Assembly: GCF_910591885.1 (NCBI RefSeq)
Contig: NC_063275.1
Coordinates: forward strand, 11,830,501-11,894,500
DNA length: 64,000 nt
Direction of reading: 5' to 3'
Source of the DNA: Bombus terrestris
Taxonomy: Eukaryota > Arthropoda > Insecta > Hymenoptera > Apidae
Below, piece after piece: positions 1-12,493 of this stretch. The notes beneath the pieces are model-generated. The model was not told the DNA's origin. It ran no database searches and was given only the letters and a program-made list of their open reading frames with translations. The translations under genes and the position numbers were made by a program. Numbering within the stretch: position 1 is the stretch's first letter; every line of letters starts with the position of its first letter.

Positions 1-426
1 CGAAAGAAGTTTTCTAACTTCAGCTCTTAATGAGACGTCATTGTGCTTGCGTTTAAATGACAGCTGACACTTGTCGACGATCTCTCTATGATAAGCAGTT
101 TTCTACCACGACTGTGAGAAGACTGTGCCACCAAATTGGAGTAAAAATGTCGTTGCCTTACGCGAACTCGTAAAAACGATCGATGATTAGTGAGAATTTT
201 TATTCTTGCAATAAACTGGAGAATATCGATTAAAACAAAGCATTGTGAAAATAAAATGAAAGATTCTGAGATTAGGCAGCCCAACTTGAACTTTCCCGGT
301 TCAGTTCATTTTTAGGAAAAGACTTTCTATTTATGTAAAAAAAAAAAAAATCTAAAATAGTCCTACGTCAGTTTCATATAAACCAAAAATTATTCAAACC
401 AAAAGAATTTTTCTAAATGAAAAATA
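1..426. other. non-coding, no gene seen
   Basis: No convincing coding region. The stretch has a short A run near 339-352. Sequence near 340-400 resembles 660-720 on the other side of the following mariner MITE (both carry an A run followed by a 'CTACGTCA' core), so the MITE may sit inside an older repeat. Open frames here are short and lack splice or composition support. Confidence 0.5.
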
Positions 427-630
427 TTAGGTTGTCCGAAAAGTGTCTTTCTTTTACAGACACGTCCTTTACAACGACGCATCTTTATACAAACATGAAA
501 CCTAATTTGTCGAACGTTGTGATCTTTATTTTGATAGAACAAAATGAATTCGATAAAATAATATAAAACGGAAAATATCATGCATGGATTATTTCCTTAT
601 AAAATGAAAGAAACTTTTCGGACGACCTAA
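427..630. mobile_element. mariner-type MITE, family A copy 1 (204 bp)
   Basis: Terminal inverted repeats begin TTAGGTTGTCCGAAAAG and end CTTTTCGGACGACCTAA, flanked by TA on both sides (425-426 and 631-632), the target duplication of Tc1/mariner transposons. The interior has no transposase frame, so it is non-autonomous. Related copies lie at 5512-5711, 22066-22364 and 50252-50461. The interior closely matches the copy at 50252. Confidence 0.88.
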
Positions 631-3600
631 TACAATTTAGTTAATCGAGACATATATCATTTGTGCAAAAAAATTGGAATAATTCTACGTCAACTTTATA
701 TAATTAAATTTTACGTAATACCAGAAGTTATTCTTTCTCAAACTAAAGACATTTGTTCGAAGGAAAAGAGCTATAATCTAAGAAGCTAAGAAGCCTATAA
801 CAGGGTTAAACGGTACCCGAAAGCGAGTAAACTTTCATGACACACATTCTCGCCACAAAGCGAATTACCCCTATCTCCAGGAAAAGAACCCTTTTCTCGC
901 CATTTCGCGTTCGACACCGGGCGGATCGATCCAGTTCATCTCCAACTAGCCGTCCATCAAAGAAAAGAAACGAAGCGGAAGAAACGACGAGAAAAGAAGA
1001 CCAGCAAAAAGAAGAAGACAAAGTGGATAGAATCCTTCCAACTTTAAAACTGAATTCTTTAAAAGGGAATGAAGACAGACGCAATGGTGGATGAATTCTT
1101 TCACCGGTGATATTGGCTGCCACACGGCTTTCCTCTGTAAGGAATCGATCAACCCCTTGCAAATTTCACGTACATAGAAAATGATCCTTTCTTTTTTTTT
1201 ATTTTCTATACTAAAACCATGTCAATATCTGCAACACTTTTTTTATTACCTGAAGAAACAAGATATAGAAATTTTCATGGTAAAAAGTTAATTCAAATTT
1301 GATATAATAGTAAGTATTAGGTTTTAATATAAGTATAATGTAAGTATTATATTCCTCGTAATGTGAAACAAAGTACCATACCGAACGACGTAAAATTTAT
1401 TAAAAATTCTCCAGTACGTGCAACAAATATGCCGATACTTTTCACCACATCGAAACCAGCTGGCTATTGAAGCGAGCAAGACTCTCATAGAAAGAGGATT
1501 AAAAAGAAAACACTCCACTGACCATCTAAAGAAATAAAATAGTCAAACTCGAAGATGGTATCCCGCTGGGGTTAGTCATCCACATGTTATTTAGCAATTA
1601 AGTTAGAAAAGTTTACCAAATGTCCAGCTTTACAAATTGTAAAGTACAAATTAGATAATAATAAAAAAAAATTTCACTCTCGCTGTGTATACCACAAACT
1701 AAAAATTTATTTATCTTTGGCTTTCAATTGTCCGATACTTTTCCATTCTAAAAATCACCTAAAAATAACGCTTTCAAATAGCAATATATTCAAATGTGTA
1801 GGCTCGTCTCGGTATCGTAACGATTATGGGGAAGGAAGTGCGCGAATTGGCGTTAGTCTGTCTGAGAAACAGACGAAACTGGCTTGCGGAACAGGCCTGG
1901 CCAGTAACCACGCTACGCCTCCTAAGTCATGCGTTTAAATTACCTTATTATGAGCTGAAGCTTGTCATAATTACCAGGGTGGCCGAAAGGGATGTTGGGA
2001 ATTGAGCGTCATCAGTGAAAGAGGATGGTGGAGGAAGATGGGTGAATACGGGACAGAGTGATAGAGTAATTAACATCCAGTCGACTTCAGGCCGTGCCAA
2101 TAATATCGTAACCATCTTGCTTGACTTGGCGAAAACTGACACCAGACTTTCGCGTTACTGTCGTCACACTGAAAGTATCCTGGGGAAATGTAACGATAAT
2201 AACGCAGATAAAAGTAAAAACGTGTTTCGTCGACGGTAATCTGATAACGTGTCCTGTGAGATTAGTTAGGAAAATTATTTTGGATAAAATGCAACTGGAG
2301 CCTCTTGGAAGTCGAACTGAACAACTCCACGTTAATTTCTCAATTTCACTACGCGTGTACTAAGTACGTTATTATCAAAGTGATATAAATATACCATTCG
2401 TAGTATTCATATTCATCTTCGTGTTCACGTTACGATAGTATTATTTCTGTATAGTAATATAGTAAACAAATGGTTTACTCGTAGAAGTTCGTTTATCGCA
2501 AGCAAATGGTAGAAATAATAGTGAAGATAAATAGCTAAAGTGTACGTAAGATTACGCTGATGAAAAGTAATTAAACGTCGAAGCATATCGGTGTATAGAA
2601 AGTAGAAGGGATGGATATAGATCGATCAGAGCCATACAAAATTGAAACATCCCATTCGCCAAGAGGATAACACCTCGCTTACGTAACCACGAATATATTT
2701 AGCATATTGGACAAAGAACGACATAGATTTCCGAAGAGTGAAACTCGTTTCCCCATTGGATTCTTTCATGCAACAAGAAAAACGCGACGACTTGTTTTAT
2801 ATGGAAAATGGCTGGTTAGAAAAAGCGTGCACCGTTGGTTGCGGCGGGTTTAGCGAACGATAAAAACGTCTTTGAAACCAACAGAGAGCCGTTTGCCACG
2901 CATTCAATCTGCGAACTTTCTATAGCTGTTGCTTTAATTTTGTCCTTTCTTTCTGCAACGAATTCTACACGGACCTGTGCACCGTGTTGCGTTTGTTAGG
3001 AGAAAAATAACCACGATAGTTATTGGCTTAGGGGTGATTTACGCCTTGAGAATGGAACAGGAACGTAACGTTACTATCGATAGTCGTGTTCGAGTGAACG
3101 TGCTTGGAAAGCTTCGGTTTATCAAAGTAACGCCGCTGTCCAGTTCAAACGGACTGCAGTTTTATAGTTTTGTCAGTTTTAGAGGATATAAAAGGGATAT
3201 AAGAGACGATTTCTTTCACCATAGATTCTATATCTGCGTATCTTTCTGTTCTTTTATGGAAATTACGAGACAAATTTTTGGACAGTCCAGTGAAATAATT
3301 AATCGATGGAGATGCTGGATTCTATTTTCGAAGGAATATACGATGTCATTATCTTTTATAGGAATCGTACGACAGATTTTCGAATTTCAAACGAAACGAG
3401 TCTTCTCTCTTCAGTCTCTGTAAAATCTTATGAATCTTGTGCCATAAAACCGTGTTATAATACGTTATCCTTAAGCGTAGCAGGAAAGTGGCTCAGGTAT
3501 AAACTCTAAATGATACGAATGGTTTTTGCGAGTCGTCAGTACGCTAATTCCAGCTGGTCGAGAATAATACGCTGCTGGTCGTACTTTTCTCTGCGGCCGT

Positions 3601-4447
3601 CTCTGTTCGCTAATCTCCGCAAGTGGAAACGGTGCCACTGATATAAACGTCGTGTAACTATGTAAGTACATGGAATTAGATAAAATTACATCGTGGAAAT
3701 CAACTTGTAAGCAAACGCTTGCATTCCGCAATCGGTGTCAGAAAATTTGTTTAAAATGCGAGTGAAACGAAATACAGAAAATTCTTTAACCGATACGATA
3801 GTCGTTACTCGACGACGAATACCCAAAGAATTTCTTTCTACTCGGTTTAGCTCTAAAAAGTATGCAGAACACGCGATCGGATTGTTAGAAGGCGTTCGAA
3901 AAACATGATAGAAAAGAAAAAAAAAATCTTTCACTTCTCCTTTCGCTTTAAAAATACCTAGAACGCACGTTGAATTATTGAAAAATATTTAAAAAGACGA
4001 CACATGTGTGGACGTGATGAATGAAAGGTTGTCACCTTTTCGATACAACATTTAATATGTTAACATATGACAGGCCGCGGTTTCTCCTGTGACGCTACGG
4101 TGGTCATTGACCGGAGCGCTTGAGCTTCTTACAATTGTAAAGATTGTATGAAAATTGACAGTTAGGGCATTTTGAATATAACCGATAAATCGAAGATATC
4201 TTTCGGCGTGGCAGTCAAAGTATTAAGCGAAATTTATTTGTCGTTTGTGAATATTTTCTGGCAAAAAAAAATTAAAATTAACAGGCAAACGAATGACGAG
4301 GAACAATTAGGGGTCCTTTTCTGAATAATATATATGTTTTGAGGCCTTTGAGGAGCAACAGATAGTCGCGAAATGTGTAAAGGCGACAGTCGTACAAGAG
4401 GAAATAAGAGGAAGCCCATTCACGACACACGAGATCCAGTTCCAGTC
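631..4447. other. non-coding, no gene seen
   Basis: About 3.8 kb without a supported gene. Open frames on both strands around 806-1162 overlap one another on a purine/pyrimidine-biased patch and show no splice-site or motif support. The longest plus-strand frame (2977-3423) is also unsupported. Composition is AT-rich with moderate GC around 1800-2150 and 2840-3180. I see no repeat family shared with the rest of the window. Confidence 0.5.
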
Positions 4448-4449
4448 TT

Positions 4450-4523
<74 letters not shown>
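4448..4523. repeat. (CT)n microsatellite, interrupted
   Basis: A dinucleotide CT run of about 76 bp interrupted by two TTT steps. Apparent arginine/glutamate or leucine/serine proteins across it are translation artefacts of the repeat. Confidence 0.97.
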
Positions 4524-4525
<2 letters not shown>

Positions 4526-5163
4526 CGACAAACAAAAGCTAATGCACTTCTGCCAGATAACTAGCAGCGCGTTTCCACGCCACATTCTCCGTGCTTTTCG
4601 CCCCTTTCCTTTTTCATTCCTTGCCTTCGCGATGCATCTTCTTGTCCTTCTTGTCCCTACTCTTACGTTCTTTTCATCCTCTTTAAAGAACACTGGCAGA
4701 GAAATTTTTTAAACAATCTGGTTACGGCCAAAAAATTCATTTGTTCGTGCAGAATGAAATTAAAGGAAGCTTTATGCATACATACCGGACCGAATAATTT
4801 CTAGCGGAAGACAAATAGAATTACGAAATACAATGTTCAGGTTTAGATTCATTAATATAGCGATATTAGAAGTTATTAAATTACTGTGCGAGATGATCCT
4901 AACGAAATTCTTAGAGAAGGAAAATTCTTAGAAGGAGAGAAATTCTCGCAGAGAAAGAATCTTAGAAGAAGATGGATCATCTCTTAAAAGAAAGGAATTT
5001 TGGAAGAATTTTACTATCATGAGGAAAAGAAGAATTCGCAGAAAAGAATGTCAGGCAGTAGCAAATAATTAAAAATACAATCATAAATAGAATAATATAG
5101 CACACAATAGAACAACAGAGCTACAAAATGCAATCTACGATTTTTTCACTTATTAATTATAAA
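4524..5163. other. non-coding, purine-rich patch
   Basis: No gene seen. Between about 4900 and 5045 the plus strand is purine-rich and repeats a degenerate 'AGAA-ATTCTTAGAAG' theme several times, suggesting a decayed short tandem repeat. Confidence 0.5.
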
Positions 5164-5509
5164 TTAACCCTTTGCACTCCTATGTCGAGTGTGATTCGAC
5201 ATTAACTTTATCTCCCTTGTCGAGTTCCATTCGACATTCCTTCACATCCACCTTTTTTTTTTTGAAACGTGCGAAAGAAAAGCAGGATTGCATCCTGGTA
5301 ATTGTTTCAAGATATATCATACACTTAAAAATTACTTAAAAATACAACAATAGTGCGAATAAAACTGGTATTTAAGTGAATTTGTTTCTTCCTTTATTTA
5401 TTTAAATTGTCTTATTTTTTAGTTCAAGTAAATTTCAAATAAAACGCTTAAAAGCGTTCGGAGTTGCGGGTAACGAAATTGAAATAAAATTCACAATGCA
5501 AAGGATTAA
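5164..5509. mobile_element. piggyBac-type MITE with TTAA ends (346 bp)
   Basis: Starts TTAACCCTTTGCA and ends TGCAAAGGATTAA, giving a short inverted repeat bounded by TTAA, the piggyBac target site. No transposase frame inside. Near the left end two hairpin-like modules of the form GTCGAG-N-ATTCGACAT occur 38 bp apart (about 5193 and 5219). The right TTAA abuts the TA of the next element. Confidence 0.72.
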
Positions 5510-5511
5510 TA

Positions 5512-5711
5512 TTAGGTTGTCCGAAAAGTTTCTTTCGATTCACAAGGTGATGATAGATGAACAACAATTTCTGTTTTATATTATTTTATCGTGCTAGTGA
5601 TCTATTTCTATTATTATGTTCGTGCATAATTCAATAAATTAATATAAAACAAAAAACATTGTGCGTCTATTATTTCCTTATAAAACGAAAGTAACTTTTC
5701 GGACAACCTAA
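5512..5711. mobile_element. mariner-type MITE, family A copy 2 (200 bp)
   Basis: Begins TTAGGTTGTCCGAAAAG and ends CTTTTCGGACAACCTAA. The left TA (5510-5511) is intact and the right flank reads TG, probably a mutated target site. Same family as 427-630, with a diverged interior. It lies two bases after the TTAA of the previous element. Confidence 0.87.
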
Positions 5712-6639
5712 TGGATACTATCAATTGTTAAATTATGTTACAAAATTCTGGCGAAGACGCCCAATTGAAATTCAATTAGAATAGAACGCTATCGAATTTC
5801 GCAATCACAAGAAATCGACAAATTCGCGGCAAAAAGGAATCATGGAGCGTCGAATAATTTAATTTAATGTGATTTCATTTAAATAACGAGAAACAAACAT
5901 TACGATAAACATCGTTGAAAAAGGAAGAAGCTAATGGACGATATAAACGGAAACAAGAAATGCTTCAAATTTTCCATACGAAATCACATGGTCATCGAAG
6001 CAATATTATGAAAATTGATCATTCGTAAAGCACGTGGAACGATCTCTATCGATGCGACCGTCGAATGAGAAATCGGTAATGAAGCGCGTGGTGAAAAAGC
6101 CGCGTTTTCATTGGAGTCTGATGTTTACCGAATCGATTTCGTTTCTACGAAGTAATTCGAGGCGATTCGCCGCATTAACAGGCAACAATGGACGAGCAAT
6201 TGATTGTAATTCTGTGCCGTCGTGTTACACCAACAATCACCTATGTTCGACTTTTCGAAACGAACGCTTTCCAAACGAATCCACGATCACACGAGCAATC
6301 TGTGAGTTTGAATCTTCTTTGTTTAGTAACGACAGTCGTTTGTCTCTTCTCTCTTTTGTTTAGTTTTTTGGATTTGGGGTTTCAGCTTTATTGCCCTTTT
6401 GTCTCTTTGTTTTCTTTCTTTTTCTTCTTTATATTTCACGGAGGAAGGGACATCGTGATCCTTTTATTTTATCCTTTGTTCGTATTTTATTTAAAAAAGT
6501 AGAAATCATCGGTGGAGTCTCGTGATTTTTTAAAAGATTCATTTGAATCGTAACGTTTAGGTTTCAGTTTTTCTGGAGAAACACGATCAGTTGTTGCGGT
6601 ACGAGAAGATTGGTGCGGATATTTGTTGCACGTACATTA
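5712..6639. other. non-coding, no gene seen
   Basis: No supported gene. A plus-strand open frame at 6034-6363 has no recognisable motif or splice context. T-rich low-complexity sequence occupies about 6340-6490. Confidence 0.5.
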
Positions 6640-7031
6640 AGAAAAACAATAGTAATAATAGTAACAATAGTAACAATAGTCGGTTATCACGGTATAACGG
6701 AGAACTTTAGAATCTTTAACGTTCATGTACGTCCGAGTATAAAAGGAAAAACTTAACGAGTAAACGCACGTTAGATTGATTTTTATGAAACAGAAAATAC
6801 AATAAATGAAATTATCACTCAGAAACATTCACTCAGCGTTTCGTCTATACTTGGTTCGTACGAATACCGAAAAATTCTATTTTATCATATCATTTATCTA
6901 GTAATCCTGATCAATTATTTTCTAATGTTATAGAAAACCAGCAGGTGTTGCAACGTTCATTAACGAGCATGTACATATGTTAGCCATGAAATGTAAATTA
7001 TACCTTTTAGTAAACAATTTCATTTGCCGTG
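6640..7031. repeat. segmental duplication, left copy
   Basis: About 390 bp repeated in direct orientation at 7366-7757 (offset 726 bp) with only scattered substitutions. The copy starts in GTAACAATA microsatellite, runs through a unique stretch (the CGGTTATCA start at 6681 matches 7407), and diverges at 'TTTCATTTGC'. Small open frames appear in both copies because the copies are alike, not because of coding constraint. Confidence 0.93.
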
Positions 7032-7182
7032 GAAATTGAAGTTAGGAAGTTTTAACGCTTTTTATTCCCCTTTTTTGCTGGTTATGACGCTATAACCATA
7101 ACGCACTGGCAATGGTAATAATGTTTTTAAACTTTCTTTCTTTTGTTCATATTATGTTGCACATAAATATACGTGAAATAAG

Positions 7183-7406
7183 GTAATAATAATAATAGTA
7201 ACAATAATAGTAACAAAAGTAACAATAGTAACAATAGTAACAATAATAGTAACAATAATAGTAACAATAATAGTAACAGTAGGAACAATAGTAACAATAG
7301 TAACAATAGTAACAATAGCAACAATAATAGTAACAATAATAGTAACAATAATTTTACCAATAGTAGTAACAATAATAGTAACAATAGTAACAATAGTAAC
7401 AATAGT
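7183..7406. repeat. (AGTAACAAT)-type compound microsatellite
   Basis: Imperfect array of AAT, AGT and AAC trinucleotides, mostly as GTAACAATA units of 9 or 12 bases. A poly-leucine frame on the minus strand is an artefact. The array sits between the two copies of the 390-bp duplication and overlaps the start of the right copy. Confidence 0.95.
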
Positions 7407-7757
7407 CGGTTATCATGGTATAACGGAGAACTTTAGAATCTTTAACGTTCATATACGTCCGAGTATAAAAGGAAAAACTTAACGAGTAAACGCACGTTAG
7501 ATTGATTTTTATGAAACAGAAAATACAATAAATGAAATTATCACTCAGAAACATTCACTCAGCGTTTCGTCTATCCTTGGTTCGTACGAATACCGAAAAG
7601 TTCTATTTTATCATATCATTTATCTAGTAATCCTGATCGATTATTTTCTAATGTTATAGAAAACCAGCAGGTGTTGCAACGTTCATTAACGAGCATGTAC
7701 ATATGTTAGCCATGAGATGTAAATTATACCTTTCAGTAAACAATTTCATTTGCTGGG
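7366..7757. repeat. segmental duplication, right copy
   Basis: Direct repeat of 6640-7031. After the shared 'TTTCATTTGC' the sequence changes abruptly to a GC-richer stretch starting 'GGGATGGCGG', which marks the duplication breakpoint. Confidence 0.93.
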
Positions 7758-9716
7758 ATGGCGGTCAGACGGCCTAGAACCGCTTCATCGCTGTCCCAAC
7801 GAACGCACGACTAAAACAGGGGATAACGCTAGGGGCAATGGGCCCTCCCCTAACGCCAAATTCAACAGTCGGAGAATTATTAGGATTGGATCGAACAAGA
7901 GGACGGCGGAAGAGGGTGCAACTGAAGACAATTCATGAGAGGTTCCTGGAGCACTCCTGTCGTACTCGTAGGATGATCATCGTGGAGTTTTAGTCGGTAT
8001 GAGTCCGACACTACTCTACTGTTACCGATTATTAGCAGCAGCGGAGTGTCCATGAGAATTTCTTCACATACAAAAAGAAAATAAAAAGGTGGAAGAATAA
8101 TAAATAGCAAGAAAAATATCGACTAAACAGTCGCAAATTCTTTTTATAGTTGCAACGTGAATCCCATAGAATTGGATAAAGTAAATTGATCAAAAAAATG
8201 ACGAATGTTAATGTTACGCATCAACGTAACTATCCTGTTATCGGATTCAACAATGCGCATGGGTCGTGGCTCATTAACTCGTATATCGTCAGGCACATAG
8301 CTGTGCTGTGGTACTCCGAGGCACAAGGACCTCTGTTTTCGTGTTACCTAAGGGTAGTTACGGTACAAACGGGTCGATTGAGCGGTCGACTGGCGAGAAA
8401 TTTGAGTAAGTCTCTCCCTGCGGAAACGTGAGTTCGGTCGACTAGTCTGGGTCAAGGGTCGAGCGGCGGATAAAATTTTCGCGTGCAAACGCAAAAATTT
8501 AATTGCGTTGATTGGTAAAACCTCGGTTCGGTAATAAATAAAGTTCGCTTAAAAATAAAGAGACCTCGTTTCAAACGAATCAACGTGCACAATGCGCGAC
8601 GTTGCGATACGTACATTTTTGTAAAATCACGTGAAATTTTGTTACGCACGCTTTCCTTCTGACGAAAAATCGAAAGTGTCGAAAAATCTACGACAGAAAA
8701 ATATCGCAATAAATTGAACTGTATTATACCATTGAGGTTTATTACTATCGAAAGGAAAATCCTTGCTGCTTTGTTAAGTAGAATAAGATTGATGAAGAGG
8801 AATATAATGATTCGTTGGACGAATACTCGGCGGAGTAATCGACGCTTTCATAAAACATATTTAAGCGGCATTCCGATTGCGCGTCGCGCTTGCGAAATAA
8901 ATTTACGATCAATACGAATAAAAATATACGTCGCATCGAAATTTATCGCGATATTTATCCGACTATTTTACGACTGGTGCAGACAGCTACGCGGTCTCTA
9001 TGTACACGGTGTCCCGGAACGATAGAAAAATAGTTTTCAATCGAATAGATATTGTTTAGATAATCTTATTAATCGTAGGATAATGTTGAAAAGTGGAAAT
9101 TTTTAGTGTCTAGCAAGTGCAAACGTTCCAACTCCATTTATCGTAGCTGATATTTTATAAATATCTTACACTATTCTAAACGATCTTCTTTCTCGTAATT
9201 TATCGTTTCTTCGTAAGATAATTATACTCGGATCATTGTGAACGAAACATCATGACGTAAGAAGTAAAAGATTTCTTTTTTCTTTTTATTGGGTAGAATA
9301 AAACGAAGTACAAGTTTAGTATCGTAGATGTGATATTAAATTACAACGTACTTGACGATTAAATTATTCTGTTGGCAAATAAAGAATTATGCTGAAAGAC
9401 ACCCAGTACACCGATGAGCCGATATAGCGTAAAATTAGTTGCCGCGATGGCTTTCGACGTCGACCGTTGCCGCTACGTTTTCACGATAACCAACAGCCCA
9501 ACCCAAGTTTACCAACCCATAAAAAGAGAGAGAGATTCTAACTTTATACGCGATACATCACGTGAATTCCTTGTAGCAATTAATAACCAACAAACCCCTA
9601 CACACTAATAAAAGTCGCTGCAACAGTAAAGAACACCACCCAATACGTAAAATATATGTCTAAAAATGTAGAGAGTTAAAAATTTCAAAGTTTAATAAAT
9701 TGTACCAAATGATTTT
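7758..9716. other. non-coding, no gene seen
   Basis: No supported gene. 7758-7980 is GC-richer than its surroundings. Short open frames on both strands lack splice context or recognisable protein features. Confidence 0.5.
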
Positions 9717-10025
9717 ATATGTATAATTTTGTGTGCTAGACTAGATTGGCCGCGTAGTAGTTACACACGTATGTGAATATGAGTATGTGGAAGTATGTGT
9801 GTGCACAGCGTCTCGAAAAACAGATGAATGCAACTGTTCCGTTAGTAGTGTGGTGTAGAAGATGGTGAGACAAAGAGAGTGCTGAGACGCGTGCAAATGT
9901 GTATCGACGAAGATCCTGGAAATCGTTTATTAAATAAATCTGAAACTATTTTAATATAAATTCTAAGTGTAATCTAAATGTTCCTTTACTTTTATTTCAG
10001 CAATTAAAGTCCACAATTCTCAACA
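9717..10025 (+). repeat. dispersed repeat family B, copy 1 (~309 bp)
   Basis: Shares ends and interior with 13740-14980 (interrupted), 18266-18602 (minus strand) and 46925-47207. Common left boundary is about 'ATATGTATAATTTTGTG' and right boundary 'CAATTCTCAACA'. Conserved internal landmarks are 'GCGTAGTAGT', 'GTGAATATGAGTATG' and an AATAAA-like 'TTAAATAAAT'. The TG...CA-like ends and poly(A)-like signal suggest a solo LTR, but no clean target duplication was found, so the class is uncertain. Confidence 0.8.
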
Positions 10026-10250
10026 GATTTTCCTTGTCAGAGTTAGGATTTTCTTGACTTTCTTTAAGAAATAATTTTAGTTTATCACAACAATAATTAT
10101 ATCATACTCTATTTTAAATTCTTTTAACCATTGCATTAAAGAAATTTTCTTGGTCGACTCACTTCGTGAACTTCTTCAAAAAAAAAAATAAAACTGTCAA
10201 CGACTCCTTTATCAATTATCAATCAACCGTGGATGTCTATGAAAATTCAT

Positions 10251-10566
10251 CTTCTATGAACGCAAGTACAGAGATATGACTTAGACAAAGACACGTTTCG
10301 CTTTCCAAATATTACAGTGAATGTAACAAATATCTAATTGATAAGCAAATCTTAATTTGTAAATATCGTAACGAAAATTTTCTGTAACTTCTATGTCTTT
10401 CTGTATCTTCTATGAACTTTCTGTATCTTCTATGAACGCAAGTACAGAGATATGACTTAGACAAAGACACGTTTCGCTTTCCAAATATTACAGTGAATGT
10501 AACGAATATCTAATTGATAAGCAAATCTTAATTTGTAAATATCGTAACGAAAATTTTCTGTAACTT
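10251..10566. repeat. tandem duplication, 176-bp period, two copies
   Basis: The block starting 'TCTATGAACGCAAGTACAG' near 10253 recurs 176 bp later and is nearly identical through 'GAAAATTTTCTGTAACTTC'. A single clear substitution is seen (AACAAATATC against AACGAATATC). A partial third start, 'TCTGTATCTTCTATGAAC', lies between the copies. Confidence 0.93.
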
Positions 10567-11198
10567 CCTCATTGATCCATCCCAATTAATCACAAAACAA
10601 TCATCAAAGAGCTGCAAAGATAGATAAATTCTACAAACACGTTCCTATTAAAATTATCCATAACTTTCTGAACATCTACAATCTACTTGTTAGTCCGTGC
10701 CAGTCGATTTCATAGCAACTGAAAAACAGCTCTAAAAATAAGCAATTAACGTTCTCTAATTTTGTCCATCCACTCTTTGATCCATCCGCTCGTCGAGCTC
10801 AAAATGATCGAAAGGAAATGAGGAAGAAGAAAGAAACGATTCGATTAGTCGATCGGCGAGTCGTTAACGCGAATTTTCATTAGCTTGCCGCGTAGAAAAC
10901 CGATTTCTCGTTAAATGCTATGCAAACTATACGATGGTTGCTTTTCATTCACAGCGTCGATATCGATGTTCCTTGTTTTTCTGTATTAATGCCAGCCTCT
11001 TGCACAAGCGCGTATAGACACACGTGCAATCACCACAGGCAAAGGTTAATGCTGAATCGATGTGCTAGTGCCACCGGGATAAACGAAATGCGAAACACGC
11101 TGACCGACACACCGTGGCCGATCGCAAACTAATATCGTACGACATTATTTGCTAACAGGGTCCGATTGAACGTGAATCTGCCAGCAGTGGCGGTTCCA
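10567..11198. other. non-coding, no gene seen
   Basis: No supported gene. A GC-richer portion at 10920-11200 contains an unsupported 70-codon frame. Confidence 0.5.
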
Positions 11199-11305
11199 GC
11201 TGGCCTTGTTTGCCGAGCTGCACAAGCTTACGCCAAAAGGAAATGTGTTTTCATGTCCCACTTGTCATTTCTGCACTGATCGATCGCGTCAAGGGCGTAT
11301 TAGGC
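11199..11305 (+). repeat. diverged local duplicate, left copy
   Basis: About 107 bp starting 'GCTGGCCTTGTTTGCCGAGC' resembles 11611-11720 across its length, including 'TGTCCCACTT' and 'GATCGATCGC'. The copies differ at many sites, so the duplication is old. No coding frame is shared. A conserved non-coding module is possible. Confidence 0.7.
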
Positions 11306-11610
11306 GTAGAATTAAATTAGAAGAAATCTTCTGCGGGCTGCGGTGAATAATTTGCAACGCAAGACCAATAAAATTGCAATTTACGATCTACGAGTGTATA
11401 CACTATAGCTATAATTGTATATGTTGAGTGTATAGCTATAGCTGTCGATGTACCGATATCGTAAGATAGCAGAGTATTACAGAGGACGATTGTAAAAATA
11501 TGTTGCAGGGAATTGAAAGAAACGAGACGTTAATAAATTTCACGGTTAGAAAAATGAAGACAAGAAAGGTGAGAGAGGAGAAAATATGAGAAGTCAGGGA
11601 ATAATTTAAA

Positions 11611-11720
11611 CTGGGCCTGTTCGCCGAGCTACGCAAGTTTAGGCCGACAGGAAACGCGTTCTTGTCCCACTTTTCAATTTCCACCGATCGATCGCATAGC
11701 TGTTAAGCGCGTACTACACC
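11611..11720 (+). repeat. diverged local duplicate, right copy
   Basis: Counterpart of 11199-11305, beginning 'CTGGGCCTGTTCGCCGAGCT' and containing 'CTTGTCCCACTTTTCAATTT' and 'GATCGATCGC'. The spacing between the copies is about 410 bp, and the sequence between them (an AT-rich 'TATAGCTATAG' palindromic patch near 11400-11445) is unrelated. Confidence 0.7.
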
Positions 11721-12493
11721 CTGATTAATTTTACTCCTATTTTCTCTCATTCTCTGCCATTCGTTAGTATCGCACGTTGTATTTGAGTTCATTTTTATTG
11801 GAACAAGGGGGAAATTTCAGCTGTTGGTTAGTTAATTACTCGATTACTTCTTTTTCGTTTTGTTACGTTGCTTTGGATGTTGTTCGATCTCTTGTATCAT
11901 TCGAATTGTATTATTTGAACGCACACGTTCCTCATTCCACTCGATTCCCCGCCTTTATTAAAATACTTGTACATATCGGAAGTACTTTCCGCAGCTTCTA
12001 ATTTGTAGTCCGCCGGAGGAAAACTGGTGTTCGGCAGCGCGAACCGGCTGTTTTAATTGGATTAGGTAATTTAGAAACTTGGTAAGCACTCTCTTGGTGT
12101 CTGCGAAAATGGAAATTCAAGGACGATGGTCGTTACAGTGGAAACCTGGCATTTTATTTAAATTTCAAAATTGACAATACAAAATCTATGTAATTGAAAA
12201 TTCAGTAACTAAGATCCGAAAAATCTATGTGACCAGTCTGCTTAATAACTGGAATATACCACTTGTAATTCATTAGTCGCCACGTGTGTCTGATTATGGA
12301 TGGTCCTATTCTACTTGCACTCTTAAAATAACCTCTCTCTTGCCTTTTGTATTCAATATTCTCTGCTTTTTCTTTCTCTTTTTTTTTCTTTTTGCACTCT
12401 GAAATCTTTTTACTCGAACAGATTGAATTTTCAATCGACAAGGAAACCGAACCGGTAGAATTAAACGAACTGGAAATACATGTTCGTTTAATA
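11721..12493. other. non-coding, no gene seen
   Basis: No supported gene. Includes a T-rich run at about 12362-12390. Confidence 0.5.

Noticed and set aside
806..1162. Minus-strand 118-codon frame and an opposed 85-codon frame
   Set aside because: Both strands are open over a purine-rich patch. No splice sites or recognisable protein features.
4278..4693. Arginine/glutamate-repeat proteins
   Set aside because: Artefact of the CT dinucleotide array at 4448-4523.
7127..7402. Poly-leucine open frame on the minus strand
   Set aside because: Translation of the GTAACAATA-type microsatellite.
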